The position numbers and the translations under genes were made by a program. The notes beneath the pieces are model-generated. The model searched no databases. It worked only from the letters and a program-made list of their open reading frames with translations, and had not been told where the DNA came from. A stretch of DNA of 64,000 bases from Hyphomicrobium sp. 12-62-95 (GTDB lineage Bacteria; Pseudomonadota; Alphaproteobacteria; Rhizobiales; Hyphomicrobiaceae), in contig NCCZ01000002.1 of the NCBI GenBank assembly GCA_002279935.1, forward strand, positions 62,001-126,000, read 5' to 3'. Shown here piece after piece: positions 8,671 through 16,170 of the stretch (the first letter of the stretch is position 1; each line of letters begins with the position of its first letter).

Positions 8671-9380
8671 GTGCCGCCCTCCGCATTATTTGTTTTGCCG
8701 GCGGATGCCTTGAGGCGGGCGAGCACGTCGGCGGGTTTGGTTTTCTTCACGCTGCCGAAGCCGGCGGCGGCGAGGCGGTCAGTGAGGTCGCGACCGCTTT
8801 CGCGGCTGTCCAATTCGTCGAGTGCGGCGGCGACATCTTCCTCGCGTGCCTGCACGTCGCGGATGCGGATCAGCGTGGCTTCTGCTTCGCGCAGCGCACC
8901 GGTGCCGACACTCAGCGCACGGCGGCCGTTGGCACCGGCGCGGCGGAGGGCTTCCTGGGCGCGGGCCATTTCGAGACCGCGGCGGAGATCAGCCAGACGC
9001 AGGCGGCCGTCTTCGGAGAGTTGCTTCAAGCGGCGCACGTCGCGGGAAAATTTGTCGACTGACGCTCGTCTGAGTGCGCGTTCATCTTCGTTGGCGGCGA
9101 TGACGGTCGCGACTTCGGCGGCCAGATCTTCGCGATTGGCTTCGAGGGCTTCGCGGGCGGCAGTTTCGAGTTCGCCGATGCGACTTTCGAGGGCTGAGAC
9201 GGCTCGCTCCTCGCTCGCCTGATGGGCCATGGCGCAGGCCAGTTCGCGGCGGGCGTGTTCGAGGCTGGCGGCTGCTTCGCGGAGTTGCTGTTCCAGAACG
9301 CGGATGGCGTTGGCATCGAAGATGGCTTCTTCCGCTTCGTTGGCGGCGCCGCGCAGAAGGGTGGTGACGATTTTCAGCAT
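8667..9380 (-). CDS. pspA: PspA/IM30-family protein
   Basis: A 237-aa, almost entirely helical protein beginning MLKIVTTLLRGAANEAEEAI, with long coiled-coil stretches (about residues 25-190), as in PspA/Vipp1. That family polymerises on the inner face of the membrane and protects it during stress. The conserved pattern of heptads with short breaks is visible, but length and identity alone do not separate PspA from related IM30 proteins. It is followed without a gap by the YiaA-like gene and faces a TetR gene across a palindrome-rich region. Confidence 0.8.
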   Translation of the reverse strand: MLKIVTTLLRGAANEAEEAIFDANAIRVLEQQLREAAASLEHARRELACAMAHQASEERAVSALESRIGELETAAREALEANREDLAAEVATVIAANEDERALRRASVDKFSRDVRRLKQLSEDGRLRLADLRRGLEMARAQEALRRAGANGRRALSVGTGALREAEATLIRIRDVQAREEDVAAALDELDSRESGRDLTDRLAAAGFGSVKKTKPADVLARLKASAGKTNNAEGGT

Positions 9381-9452
9381 TGGGGTTTCTCCAGAAATTT
9401 GAGGGAACAGAGCCCGCGAGCGACACCGGCATGGGAGAGACCTTGGCGCTTT

Positions 9453-9521
9453 TGAACTGTGTTCATAGGCACTATGCCTACTCTCTGAACATTGTTCAAG
9501 CGTGGTGTTGAACCTAGTTCG
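9453..9521. promoter_or_regulatory. Palindromic operator cluster between pspA-like and tetR genes
   Basis: Three copies of a TGAAC-N3-GTTC(A/G) palindrome lie at 9453-9465 (TGAACTGTGTTCA), 9486-9498 (TGAACATTGTTCA) and 9509-9521 (TGAACCTAGTTCG). A different perfect palindrome, TAGGCA-CTA-TGCCTA, lies at 9466-9480. They sit in the 170-base gap between two divergent genes, where the TetR-family product of 9554-10204 most likely binds (inference). Confidence 0.7.
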
Positions 9522-9553
9522 CCGGGGCCGGAATCGTGCTTAATTGCCGGTGA

Positions 9554-10204
9554 ATGGCCCGACCGACCAAAATGCCCGCCGCAGCACCGGCACCCCCTGC
9601 CGCCGATCCCGAGATCGTCGGACGGGAGGCTTTGCGCGGTGTCATCCTCAAGATCGCCGGGGAGATCGTGGCCGCAGAAGGGCTGCCCGCCGTTCAAGCG
9701 CGGCGGCTGGCGGCGGAGGGCGGCTGCTCGGTCGGCACGCTCTATAATATTTTTGGCGACCGGGACGGGCTGATCCTAGCCATCAACCGGGAGACGATGA
9801 CGGCGCTGAGCGTGCCGCTGGATGCGGCGCGCAAAGCATCCGTTAAGGGGCATCTTGAGGCGCGGCTCATGGCGCTAGCCACCGCTTACATGACGTTCGC
9901 ACTGGAAAACCGGAACCGGTGGCTCGCCGTGTTCGAATTCCGGCTGCCGGATGATGCGGCCCTGCCTGCGGATTTCGTGGCTGAGCGGGCACGGCTTTTG
10001 GGCCTGCTTGTCGAAACGATTGGCTCCGATGTGCCGGACGCGGCCCAGCGCCAGACGGCGGCGCGGGCGCTCTTTGGCGCGGCGCACGGCATCCTGCATC
10101 TGGCCGTGAACAACCGGCTGTCCGACTTCGACCGCGCCGACCTAGAGCGCGATTTGCAGTTCATCGTCAAAGCCGCGGCGGCGGGGATGCGGAAGATGGG
10201 TTGA
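9554..10204 (+). CDS. TetR-family transcriptional regulator
   Basis: A 216-aa regulator. Residues about 24-70 form the TetR helix-turn-helix (GEIVAAEGLPAVQARRLAAEGGCSVGTLYNIFGDRDGLI), followed by a helical ligand-binding domain that resembles the TetR WHG subgroup (RWLAVFEFRLP). It probably represses itself and the divergent pspA-like operon through the palindromes between them (inference). It is the last host gene before phage-type sequence. Confidence 0.9.
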   Translation: MARPTKMPAAAPAPPAADPEIVGREALRGVILKIAGEIVAAEGLPAVQARRLAAEGGCSVGTLYNIFGDRDGLILAINRETMTALSVPLDAARKASVKGHLEARLMALATAYMTFALENRNRWLAVFEFRLPDDAALPADFVAERARLLGLLVETIGSDVPDAAQRQTAARALFGAAHGILHLAVNNRLSDFDRADLERDLQFIVKAAAAGMRKMG

Positions 10205-10320
10205 TGTGGATGTGGTAGCGGGACCCGGCTACAAGCGACACCACGGCCGGCGTTGCCTTTTCAGGTCGCGGCGTAGGAAAAAACCGCGACGGATCAAAGG
10301 CCATCGGCCGTTGTGCCGGC
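10205..10320. other. Probable chromosome-prophage junction
   Basis: This 116-base gap separates the last chromosomal gene from the first phage-type gene. From about 10.2 kb on, the sequence becomes densely filled with GCCGGC-type words that are rarer before it. No tRNA, integrase or duplicated att core can be seen, because the other prophage end is beyond the window. The boundary is therefore an estimate. Confidence 0.4.
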
Positions 10321-10719
10321 ATGCGCACGCCTTGCCCCACCCTCGCAATTCTGGCCGGCGCCGTCCTGGCGGCCGGTGCCGTCGCCTGGCAAGCCGGCAT
10401 TCGAGCCGTCGACGGCGACACGGTCGACGCCGCATTCACCCGCTGGCGTTTGGTCGGCCTCGACACCCCCGAAACCGGCGGCCGGGCAAAATGCCCCCAG
10501 GAACGCGCCAGAGGCCGCGAGGCCGCGGCCCGCCTCCATACCCTTGCCAGGTCGGGCAAGGCCGTTCTCGTGCCAACCTGGCCGCCCTGGCGCGGCGATA
10601 AATACGGCCGGCGCCTGGCGCAGCTCCTCGTCGACGGCAAAGACGCCGGCGCGATCCTGATTGCCGAGGGCCTGGCGCGACCCTATGCCGGCGGCCGGCG
10701 GGGCTCATGGTGCCCTTAA
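10321..10719 (+). CDS. Secreted thermonuclease-like (SNase) protein
   Basis: A 132-aa protein with an N-terminal hydrophobic export signal or anchor (residues 7-25) and a short staphylococcal-nuclease fold: VDGDTVDA (Ca-binding Asp), RLVGLDTPE (catalytic Arg and Asp/Glu), KYGRRLAQLLVDG and LIAEGLARPY. These match the SNase pattern, including the second catalytic Arg in KYGR. It faces the end of the late operon and is the only rightward gene in this part of the prophage. Likely a periplasmic or secreted nuclease delivered by the lysogen or during infection (inference). Confidence 0.78.
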   Translation: MRTPCPTLAILAGAVLAAGAVAWQAGIRAVDGDTVDAAFTRWRLVGLDTPETGGRAKCPQERARGREAAARLHTLARSGKAVLVPTWPPWRGDKYGRRLAQLLVDGKDAGAILIAEGLARPYAGGRRGSWCP

Positions 10720-10724
10720 AACGC

Positions 10725-10770
10725 AAAAAGGCCCCGCATCGCCCCCGGGGTTGGAAGGGCGATGCGGGGC
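10725..10770 (-). terminator. Terminator at end of the late operon
   Basis: A perfect 14-bp inverted repeat (arms 10731-10744 and 10757-10770, GCCCCGCATCGCCC and its complement) is followed on the minus strand by CUUUUUGCG. This is a classical intrinsic terminator for leftward transcription. It lies just past the last late genes and beside the convergent nuclease gene. Confidence 0.88.
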
Positions 10771-10875
10771 ACGGCCGGCGGGTCAGGCCGGGGCGCAATC
10801 TATCGGGCGGGCGGTCCCGGCAGATCGCGATCACCGCCGGGGCGGGGGAGAAAACCGCCGGCGGGATTCGAATTT

Positions 10876-11013
10876 TTAAGGCGGCGGCTGCGGCGCCGAG
10901 ACGATCACGGCGTCGGCCGGGTGCGGCGTTGCATGCGCCGTTGCCAGGCGCACAACCGCGATGCCGAGGAGGAACCCCGCGACCCCGTAGAGCGCCAGGC
11001 GAGCAAGCGTCAC
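10876..11013 (-). CDS. Small membrane protein, 45 aa (holin candidate)
   Basis: A GTG-started frame overlapping the stop of the upstream gene (GTGA). It encodes 45 residues with one clear transmembrane segment (LARLALYGVAGFLLGIAVVRLA) and a short Pro-rich tail ending SAPQPPP. Its place at the end of the lysis group suggests a holin or antiholin. The longer frame running through it upstream is a shadow of the neighbouring genes. Confidence 0.5.
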   Translation of the reverse strand: MTLARLALYGVAGFLLGIAVVRLATAHATPHPADAVIVSAPQPPP

Positions 11014-11420
11014 TCGAGACTGAAAAACTTTAGGATCACCTCCGGCGCGATAATTCCTTTGAGCGCGAGCGACACGACCACTGCCCCCGTCACCCACTCG
11101 CGCGGCGTCGCGATTTCCCGCATCACCCCGGCCACCCGTCGGAACGCGTTCGCCCAGCATGGCAACCGTCGGCGCAGGCGCTCGCGGCGCCAAACCTCCT
11201 CGAGCGACCCGATCCGCGTGTCGAGCCGCGTCGCGATCTCCTGCAGGTTGTCGAACCGCATATCCCCATGGATCAAACGCCCCTCGATCCTCGAAAGCTG
11301 ATCGAGCACCCGGGTCCATAGCATCGGCTCGAGCGGGTTGGGCTGATACGCCGGCGGCGGGGCCGGCGGCTGCGGCGGCGATTGCGGCGGATAGTGCCCC
11401 CACGTAGGCGGGTGCGTCAT
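11010..11420 (-). CDS. Phage membrane protein with C-terminal helix
   Basis: A 136-aa protein with a Pro-rich start (SPPQPPAPPPAYQPNP), an amphipathic helical middle (RVLDQLSRIEGRL...LQEIATRLDTRIGSLEEVW) and a C-terminal membrane helix (WVTGAVVVSLALKGIIAPEVIL). It lies in the lysis group downstream of Rz/Rz1, so holin accessory or membrane-disrupting roles are possible. No family was recognised. Confidence 0.6.
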   Translation of the reverse strand: MTHPPTWGHYPPQSPPQPPAPPPAYQPNPLEPMLWTRVLDQLSRIEGRLIHGDMRFDNLQEIATRLDTRIGSLEEVWRRERLRRRLPCWANAFRRVAGVMREIATPREWVTGAVVVSLALKGIIAPEVILKFFSLE

Positions 11421-11449
11421 GGCTCGGCGATCCTGTCATGCGAGGCCCC

Positions 11450-11812
11450 TTAACTCGTCGCCGGCGAGGAGCCGGTGCGGCAGCGCTCATAGTCCTCGAG
11501 AAGCCGGAAACCGGCGCGAATGAGTGCAGACTCGCGGGTGCGGAATTCGTCGAACTTGCGCTTAGTGGCCGCATCCGAAACCGCCGGCTTGCCGTCGGCG
11601 TCGACGGTGTCGGGCTTTAGCGGGGCCGTCGTGCGCGAGAACTCGCGCCGCGTCGACGGGTTGACGTCGGGGCACCGCATGGTCGAGTCGACGACGACGA
11701 GCGGCGCCGACCAGGCCGGCGCGTCACCGCCCGCGAGCATTCCATTTCCGCAGCCACTCGTCAGCACCGCTAAAGACAACGCGGCTACCGCTTTCAGAAT
11801 TCGCCCGGGCAT
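11450..11812 (-). CDS. Rz1-like outer-membrane spanin lipoprotein
   Basis: A 120-aa precursor with a signal sequence ending in a lipobox (LAVLTSGC), predicting a lipid-modified Cys at about residue 21. Its gene starts inside the end of the Rz-like gene in another reading frame (overlap 11724-11812), the classical Rz/Rz1 arrangement. Rz1 is the outer-membrane partner that fuses inner and outer membranes at the last step of lysis. It is longer than lambda Rz1 and less Pro-rich, so the call rests on lipobox plus overlap. Confidence 0.7.
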   Translation of the reverse strand: MPGRILKAVAALSLAVLTSGCGNGMLAGGDAPAWSAPLVVVDSTMRCPDVNPSTRREFSRTTAPLKPDTVDADGKPAVSDAATKRKFDEFRTRESALIRAGFRLLEDYERCRTGSSPATS

Positions 11813-12182
11813 CGTTTAGCTCCTGTTCAAGTTTCGCCAGCTCGACGGCGTCGTGCTCGATCGCGCGCGCCTGGCGATTGAGAAACGCCTCGCGCTCCTC
11901 GAGCGCCTTGCGTTTGGCCTCGAGGTTCGCCTCGGCGATCGCCGCAGCGGCCTTTTCTTTGGCCTGCTTTTCGGTGAGTAGGTCGCCAGTCCGCCAGGCG
12001 ATAAACTGCGCCGTGACATAGCCGCCGAGCGCCAGCGCGCCAACATAGGACACGACGCGCAGCCCGCGCTTGATCGTTCCGAACGCCGGCAGCGACCAGC
12101 CGCGCAGCGCAAACCAGGCGAGCACGGGGCCGGCGTAGGGCACGACGAGCGCCCACGCTGCCGCAAGAATTCCTGCAAACAT
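11724..12182 (-). CDS. Rz-like inner-membrane spanin
   Basis: A 152-aa protein with hydrophobic N-terminal segments (AAAWALVVPYAGPVLAWFAL and VVSYVGALALGGYVTAQFIAW) and a long charged coiled coil (about residues 70-135, KQAKEKAAAAIAEANLEAKR...), as expected of an i-spanin that spans the periplasm. The start at 12182 is preceded by GGGAG; a longer upstream frame runs into the amidase gene. Rz1 overlaps its 3' end. Confidence 0.7.
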   Translation of the reverse strand: MFAGILAAAWALVVPYAGPVLAWFALRGWSLPAFGTIKRGLRVVSYVGALALGGYVTAQFIAWRTGDLLTEKQAKEKAAAAIAEANLEAKRKALEEREAFLNRQARAIEHDAVELAKLEQELNDARANSESGSRVVFSGADEWLRKWNARGR

Positions 12183-12184
12183 GG

Positions 12185-13312
12185 TTATCTCCCGACGTGT
12201 TTTCCGAGGATGTGATCGCGCAAGCGCGCCCATTCGATTTTATCGGCGCGCAACCAAATCAAGCCGAGTACGGCGATCGTGCCGGCGGTGATCATGCCCT
12301 CCGGCGTCAACAGCCACGACGTCAAGGCGACGGCACGCTCGGCGAGCGTCTTGCCTTCCTCGGCAATGGCCAGGTTTTCGCCGGCTTTTTTCACGACCTC
12401 GGCGGCAATCAAAACCTCACTCGCCCGCTTTACGGTCGCGGCCCCGGTCATGGTTTCGCTGCCGGCGGCCTTAAGCTCCTCTTTCGTCACGTCGTCGCGC
12501 ACGCCCGTCGGCATCGGCTTGGCTGCAGGGTCGGCCAGCTTTGCCGCGGTCGCGGCGTCAATTTCGCCGGTGATCTTGAGCCCGTTCTGCTCTTGAAAGG
12601 TGCGCAGCGCGGCGCGCGTGCGAACGCCGATCGCGCCGTCGGCGCCGCCGGCGAAATATCCAAGCTCGGCGAGGATTTCCTGCGCCTGGCGAATTTCATC
12701 CTTGAGCGGTTCGTCGCGATCGGCCAGCATGGCGCGCGTGCGGTCGAGCGGATAGTGCGGCCCGACGTCGACTTTGCGCCGCGGCGAAATCTCAAAATGG
12801 CCGACAATGTCGATCACCGTCGGATAGGCGATCAGGATCGCGCGAACCAGGCTATCGACGGCCTTGATCTGCGCGGCCGTGTAGGGCAGCCAATAGCCCT
12901 CGCCGCCGTGCGCCTTGGAATTGAGCCGGAGACATTCCGACTCCGGCCAGGCGGCACCGTACCAGGCGAAACACTTGTCGCCGCGCAGGGTCAGCTTGCC
13001 GGGATTCTCAATCTCAATCCCGATTCCAAAATCGTTGCACCACCGACGGCCGCGCCAACTCGACTCGCCGGCGTGAAATGCCTTGCGATCGCACTCGACG
13101 AGCTGCGTGATCGAGCCGTCGCGCGCGACGACGAAATGCGCCGAGACTTTCGAGGCCTTCTTTCTAAACCAGCTCACCGCCGAACCGTCGGGCCCGGCCG
13201 TGTCGTGCAGCACGACGATTTTCGGCTCGATCCGACCGCCCTCATTTGCCGCCTGCACAAACGGAACCGGCCGGCCGCTGATCTGCAGCCGATCATTCAC
13301 AATCGAAAACAT
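12185..13312 (-). CDS. N-acetylmuramoyl-L-alanine amidase endolysin
   Basis: A 375-aa endolysin. Residues about 28-190 are an Amidase_2 (zinc amidase) domain: VVLHDTAG supplies the first metal His, with further His in FHAGESSW and VGHFEISPRRKVDVGP. A peptidoglycan-binding module follows (about 205-262, QEILAELGYFAGGADGAIG...TRAALRTFQEQNGL). A transmembrane helix lies near the C terminus (about 338-355, GMITAGTIAVLGLIWL). It cuts the bond between muramic acid and the peptide stem to release phage. No N-terminal signal is present; the C-terminal membrane helix is unusual. Confidence 0.9.
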   Translation of the reverse strand: MFSIVNDRLQISGRPVPFVQAANEGGRIEPKIVVLHDTAGPDGSAVSWFRKKASKVSAHFVVARDGSITQLVECDRKAFHAGESSWRGRRWCNDFGIGIEIENPGKLTLRGDKCFAWYGAAWPESECLRLNSKAHGGEGYWLPYTAAQIKAVDSLVRAILIAYPTVIDIVGHFEISPRRKVDVGPHYPLDRTRAMLADRDEPLKDEIRQAQEILAELGYFAGGADGAIGVRTRAALRTFQEQNGLKITGEIDAATAAKLADPAAKPMPTGVRDDVTKEELKAAGSETMTGAATVKRASEVLIAAEVVKKAGENLAIAEEGKTLAERAVALTSWLLTPEGMITAGTIAVLGLIWLRADKIEWARLRDHILGKHVGR

Positions 13313-13344
13313 GGAAAGCCCCCGTTATTCCTCGGCGTCGATTC

Positions 13345-13683
13345 TCATAGCGGTGCCAAGCCGTGCCGGGCGATCGCGGCCTCGAAGTGCGAACGAGCGC
13401 TTTCGTATTGCCCCGGCGCTGCGAAGTCGCTCAACAATCCAACCACCACCGCGCTGATTTCCTGCGGCGTCATCGGAATAGACGGGAAGATGCCATTCGA
13501 AGCATCGGAGATCATAGCCAAAAAGCTTTCCGTTACGTCGGCGCGGCAAGCAAAGTGTGAGATCGTCTCGCCGTCGATCGTCAAGGGGACGGAGTAACTG
13601 TCCGGCCCCCACCCCAAACATAAAGCGAGAAAATTTGCGCGCTCCCGAAGGTCGACGGGGACAACCAAGATTGCGGAAATCAT
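13345..13683 (-). CDS. Phage protein of unknown function, 112 aa
   Basis: A small soluble protein (MISAILVVPVDLRERANFLALCLGWG...) whose start overlaps the stop of the fibre-like gene upstream (ATGA). It lies between the tail-fibre and lysis genes. Proteins in this position are often fibre chaperones, but nothing in the sequence proves it. Confidence 0.6.
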   Translation of the reverse strand: MISAILVVPVDLRERANFLALCLGWGPDSYSVPLTIDGETISHFACRADVTESFLAMISDASNGIFPSIPMTPQEISAVVVGLLSDFAAPGQYESARSHFEAAIARHGLAPL

Positions 13684-15335
13684 GGGATTGCCCCCGCGGT
13701 CATTTTCTTGGCGGAGATATAATTCAGCACAACCTCGGTGCCAGTCGAGAAGGCGAGGAACTGCATAAACGGATTGTCTCGGCGCGCTTGATGATAGAGC
13801 TTGTTCACGCCGACCGGGTCCAAGCCGATCAGAACATCGCCGTCGCCCGCGCTGCCCAAGCTGGCACCGAACCGCACGCGGAAACTGTTCGATATGGTGC
13901 TATTTTCCGAAACGATCTCATACTCGACGCAAATGAGGTCGCCAGCGGCGACGCCCATGACCTGCTGAGAGATCGCGCCGTCCGTGGCCGCCACGTCTGC
14001 AATTCTCACTTGCCCGGGCGTCGAGAAGTCAGCCAAGCCGCTTGTTGTCCACCCCGCGCCGCCCGCCACGTCGAAGCTCGGATTAGTCAGCAATTCAGGC
14101 CCCAACTGATACAGGCCCTTTGCCCCGCGCTTTCCGAAGTAGCGCATCAGCCGATCGCGCTCGTCGAGCGATAGCGTTTTATTGAATACAGCCGCCCCCA
14201 CAAGGTCGCCGACCGCAATCAAGGCCCGCGCGGCTACGGGCGGGCATCCACTTCCCACCAAGATCGCGGACCCCGACGCAAGCGACACGCTTTCGATCAG
14301 TGACCCGTTCTTTCCGGCGATCACGAGGTCGCCGGAGACCGCACCGGGAAGGGTGCCGATCAGGCGATCGTCCACGTTATCAAAGCGGATCAAGGGGAAA
14401 TCGGGAGTGTCCTCCTCTGTCACGTCGGACGTCGCCGCGCCGACGTGCTGCCAAGGCGTCGGGTCGGGGTTTAGCTCCGGAGGAGCGCCCTCCTCGTATT
14501 GCCATCCTCCCGCGTCAAACGGGCCGTTCGGCGCTTGGGTGAACACATTGAAGGTCGCAGTTGTGTTCGTCGTGACTAGCTGATCCGAACACCACACGCT
14601 GATCGTCTTAGAGTTGGTCTGCGAGGTATAGCGTCCATTGATCGTCGCGCGATACAAGCCGCCGCCCAGGTTTTGGATTTTGTAAGCGCCGGGGAATGTG
14701 TTCGCGAAGGTGCGGACGAGGGCGATGCTATCGTTCGTCGTGTCGATCCTGATGATCCCGCCGACGTTCGATTGACCGCCCGCGCCGTTGGAGCCGAAAT
14801 AGATATAACGGTTCGCCAGCGGGCGAATATACGCCGAGATCGTCCACTCTATGCCGGCCAACATCGGATAGGTTTTGTGAAGGCCGGTAGTAACCAACGT
14901 CGCCGGGGTCGAGGTCGACGTGTATCGCTCCATCGGGATCGTGCGGCCGTTGTCGAGCGCGCTCGCCGCTGCCGCAACCGTGCCGAGCAAAACCGCGTCC
15001 GCGACGTGACTGTTCGCAATCGCGTTGCGCCGAGACACGGGGGCCCGCCCCAAAACGGGCCGCTGCGCCGCCGTGGCTTGCGTGACGTCGATCCCGTTTC
15101 CGGAAATGTCATTGACCCGCGCGAGCGAACTAGGAACGCTCGCCGGGGTCGTCCCGGCCGTGTCTGTGAAGACGCCGCCAATTTCGGGCACAATAACGAA
15201 CCCGGCGCCGCCGCCCGCATAAAGTAGATCGGGACCGAAAGGCCAAAGCCGCTCGCCGTCGCGATAGACGGCCGACAATTCGTCCGCGCCGTAGAAAAGC
15301 CGGTGCGCCTGATCGAGCCGCAGAAGCGCGCTCAT
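13680..15335 (-). CDS. Phage tail-fibre/adhesin protein
   Basis: A 551-aa protein starting MSALLRLDQAHRLFYGADELSAVYRDGERLWPFGPDLLYAGG. It has a repeat-poor beta-rich body with two carbohydrate-binding-like regions (about residues 115-270 and 430-540, each rich in beta strands and Asn/Thr). The start at 15335 overlaps the stop of the collagen-like gene (ATGA). Such proteins form the tip of tail fibres and bind the cell surface. The exact fold is inferred. Confidence 0.72.
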   Translation of the reverse strand: MSALLRLDQAHRLFYGADELSAVYRDGERLWPFGPDLLYAGGGAGFVIVPEIGGVFTDTAGTTPASVPSSLARVNDISGNGIDVTQATAAQRPVLGRAPVSRRNAIANSHVADAVLLGTVAAAASALDNGRTIPMERYTSTSTPATLVTTGLHKTYPMLAGIEWTISAYIRPLANRYIYFGSNGAGGQSNVGGIIRIDTTNDSIALVRTFANTFPGAYKIQNLGGGLYRATINGRYTSQTNSKTISVWCSDQLVTTNTTATFNVFTQAPNGPFDAGGWQYEEGAPPELNPDPTPWQHVGAATSDVTEEDTPDFPLIRFDNVDDRLIGTLPGAVSGDLVIAGKNGSLIESVSLASGSAILVGSGCPPVAARALIAVGDLVGAAVFNKTLSLDERDRLMRYFGKRGAKGLYQLGPELLTNPSFDVAGGAGWTTSGLADFSTPGQVRIADVAATDGAISQQVMGVAAGDLICVEYEIVSENSTISNSFRVRFGASLGSAGDGDVLIGLDPVGVNKLYHQARRDNPFMQFLAFSTGTEVVLNYISAKKMTAGAIP

Positions 15336-15800
15336 GCCTTCACCAAGTAAAGCGTGCCAGCCACGGGTGAAGCGGGATAATCCGCGATCGTGTTGCAAAC
15401 CTCGATCGGCGGGGGCTCCCCGGCGTCGCCCTTGTCGCCCTTATCGCCCTTCGGCCCGACGAGCGACGCCAGCCATGCGGCCAGGTCGCCGACAAAGCCC
15501 GCGCCGACGGCGTGTTGATACGCCGACGCGCCGGTGTCGCCGGCGTCGCCCTTGTCGCCTTTGTCGCCCTTCGGCCCGACGAGCGACGCCAGCCATGCGG
15601 CCAGATTGCCGACAAAGCCCGCGCCGACGGCGAGCTGATACGCCGACGCGCCGGTGTCGCCGGCCGGTGTCGCCGGCGTCGCCCTTGTCGCCTTTGTTTC
15701 CTGGCGAACCGATCGGCAGAGCCCGAACCTGCAGCGGCGCGCCGGCCGGCGCCTTGACGCGTGCTTTCGACGGCAATCGGATTCGAATTGGCGAACTCAT
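15332..15800 (-). pseudogene. Collagen-like tail-fibre gene broken by a 13-bp duplication
   Basis: The frame starts MSSPIRIRLPSKARVKAPAG and enters collagen-type repeats (GNKGDKGDAGDTG). A 13-bp tandem duplication at 15651-15676 then shifts the frame by one, giving an Arg-rich nonsense tail that stops at 15441 (119 aa). In the other frame the rest continues cleanly: two copies of a 41-residue unit containing VGAGFVG, LAAWLASLVGPKGDKGDKGDAG, and an ending TLYLVKA whose TGA (15332-15334) overlaps the next start. With one copy of the 13-mer the gene would encode 151 aa. Confidence 0.8.
15651..15676. repeat. 13-bp tandem duplication in the collagen-like gene
   Basis: CCGGTGTCGCCGG occurs twice back to back (15651-15663 and 15664-15676). 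The equivalent site in the neighbouring repeat (from about 15531) has it once. The extra copy causes the frameshift. Confidence 0.9.
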
Positions 15801-16168
15801 GCGGCCCTCGTCGGCGGCGTCCAAACGTCAATTTCAGCGACGAAATCGAAATGCTCCTCCGGTGCAAGGTCGCTGCGCACGAGGCTCGTGACGACGGTCG
15901 CGACGCTGGCCGGGATGGCGAGGGTTTGCGCCGGCGTGAGCACGAGCTGCAGCTACGTATCTGACACGCGCACGACACCACCGTTTGCCGTCGTCATTTC
16001 GGCAAGGTGCGCGGTGTCGCTCGGCTTGGCGCGAACCTGCGCGCGATAGGTCGAGCCGGCCGGGAACATGGCGAGCGGCACGTCGTCGGTGTCGACGAAT
16101 TGGATCGACTGGCGCCAGACAAAGCCGCGCTTGATTGGCACTAGAAAGTCATCGCTGCAGCCGTCCAT
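15797..16168 (-). pseudogene. Tail-associated gene interrupted by an amber codon
   Basis: The frame from MDGCSDDFLVPIKRGFVWRQS to VVRVSDT (71 codons) stops at a TAG (15953-15955). It then continues in the same frame for 51 codons (LQLVLTPAQTLAIPASVATVV...WTPPTRAA) to a TGA that overlaps the next start by ATGA. The preserved frame and overlap show one original gene of 123 codons. Residues before the stop resemble small beta-rich phage baseplate or fibre-network proteins. TAG could derive from CAG by one transition. Confidence 0.75.
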
Positions 16169-16170
16169 CG

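Noticed and set aside
10205..10320. Attachment site or tRNA at the phage boundary
   Set aside because: No tRNA fold and no second copy of any core sequence in the window, since the other end is missing.
12197..13597. 466-codon plus-strand frame opposite the amidase
   Set aside because: The amidase domains lie on the minus strand with correct operon overlaps; the other product has no family-like pattern.
15500..15680. Direct repeats as a CRISPR array
   Set aside because: They are in-frame collagen-type coding repeats (GDKGDKGDAG) with no variable spacers.
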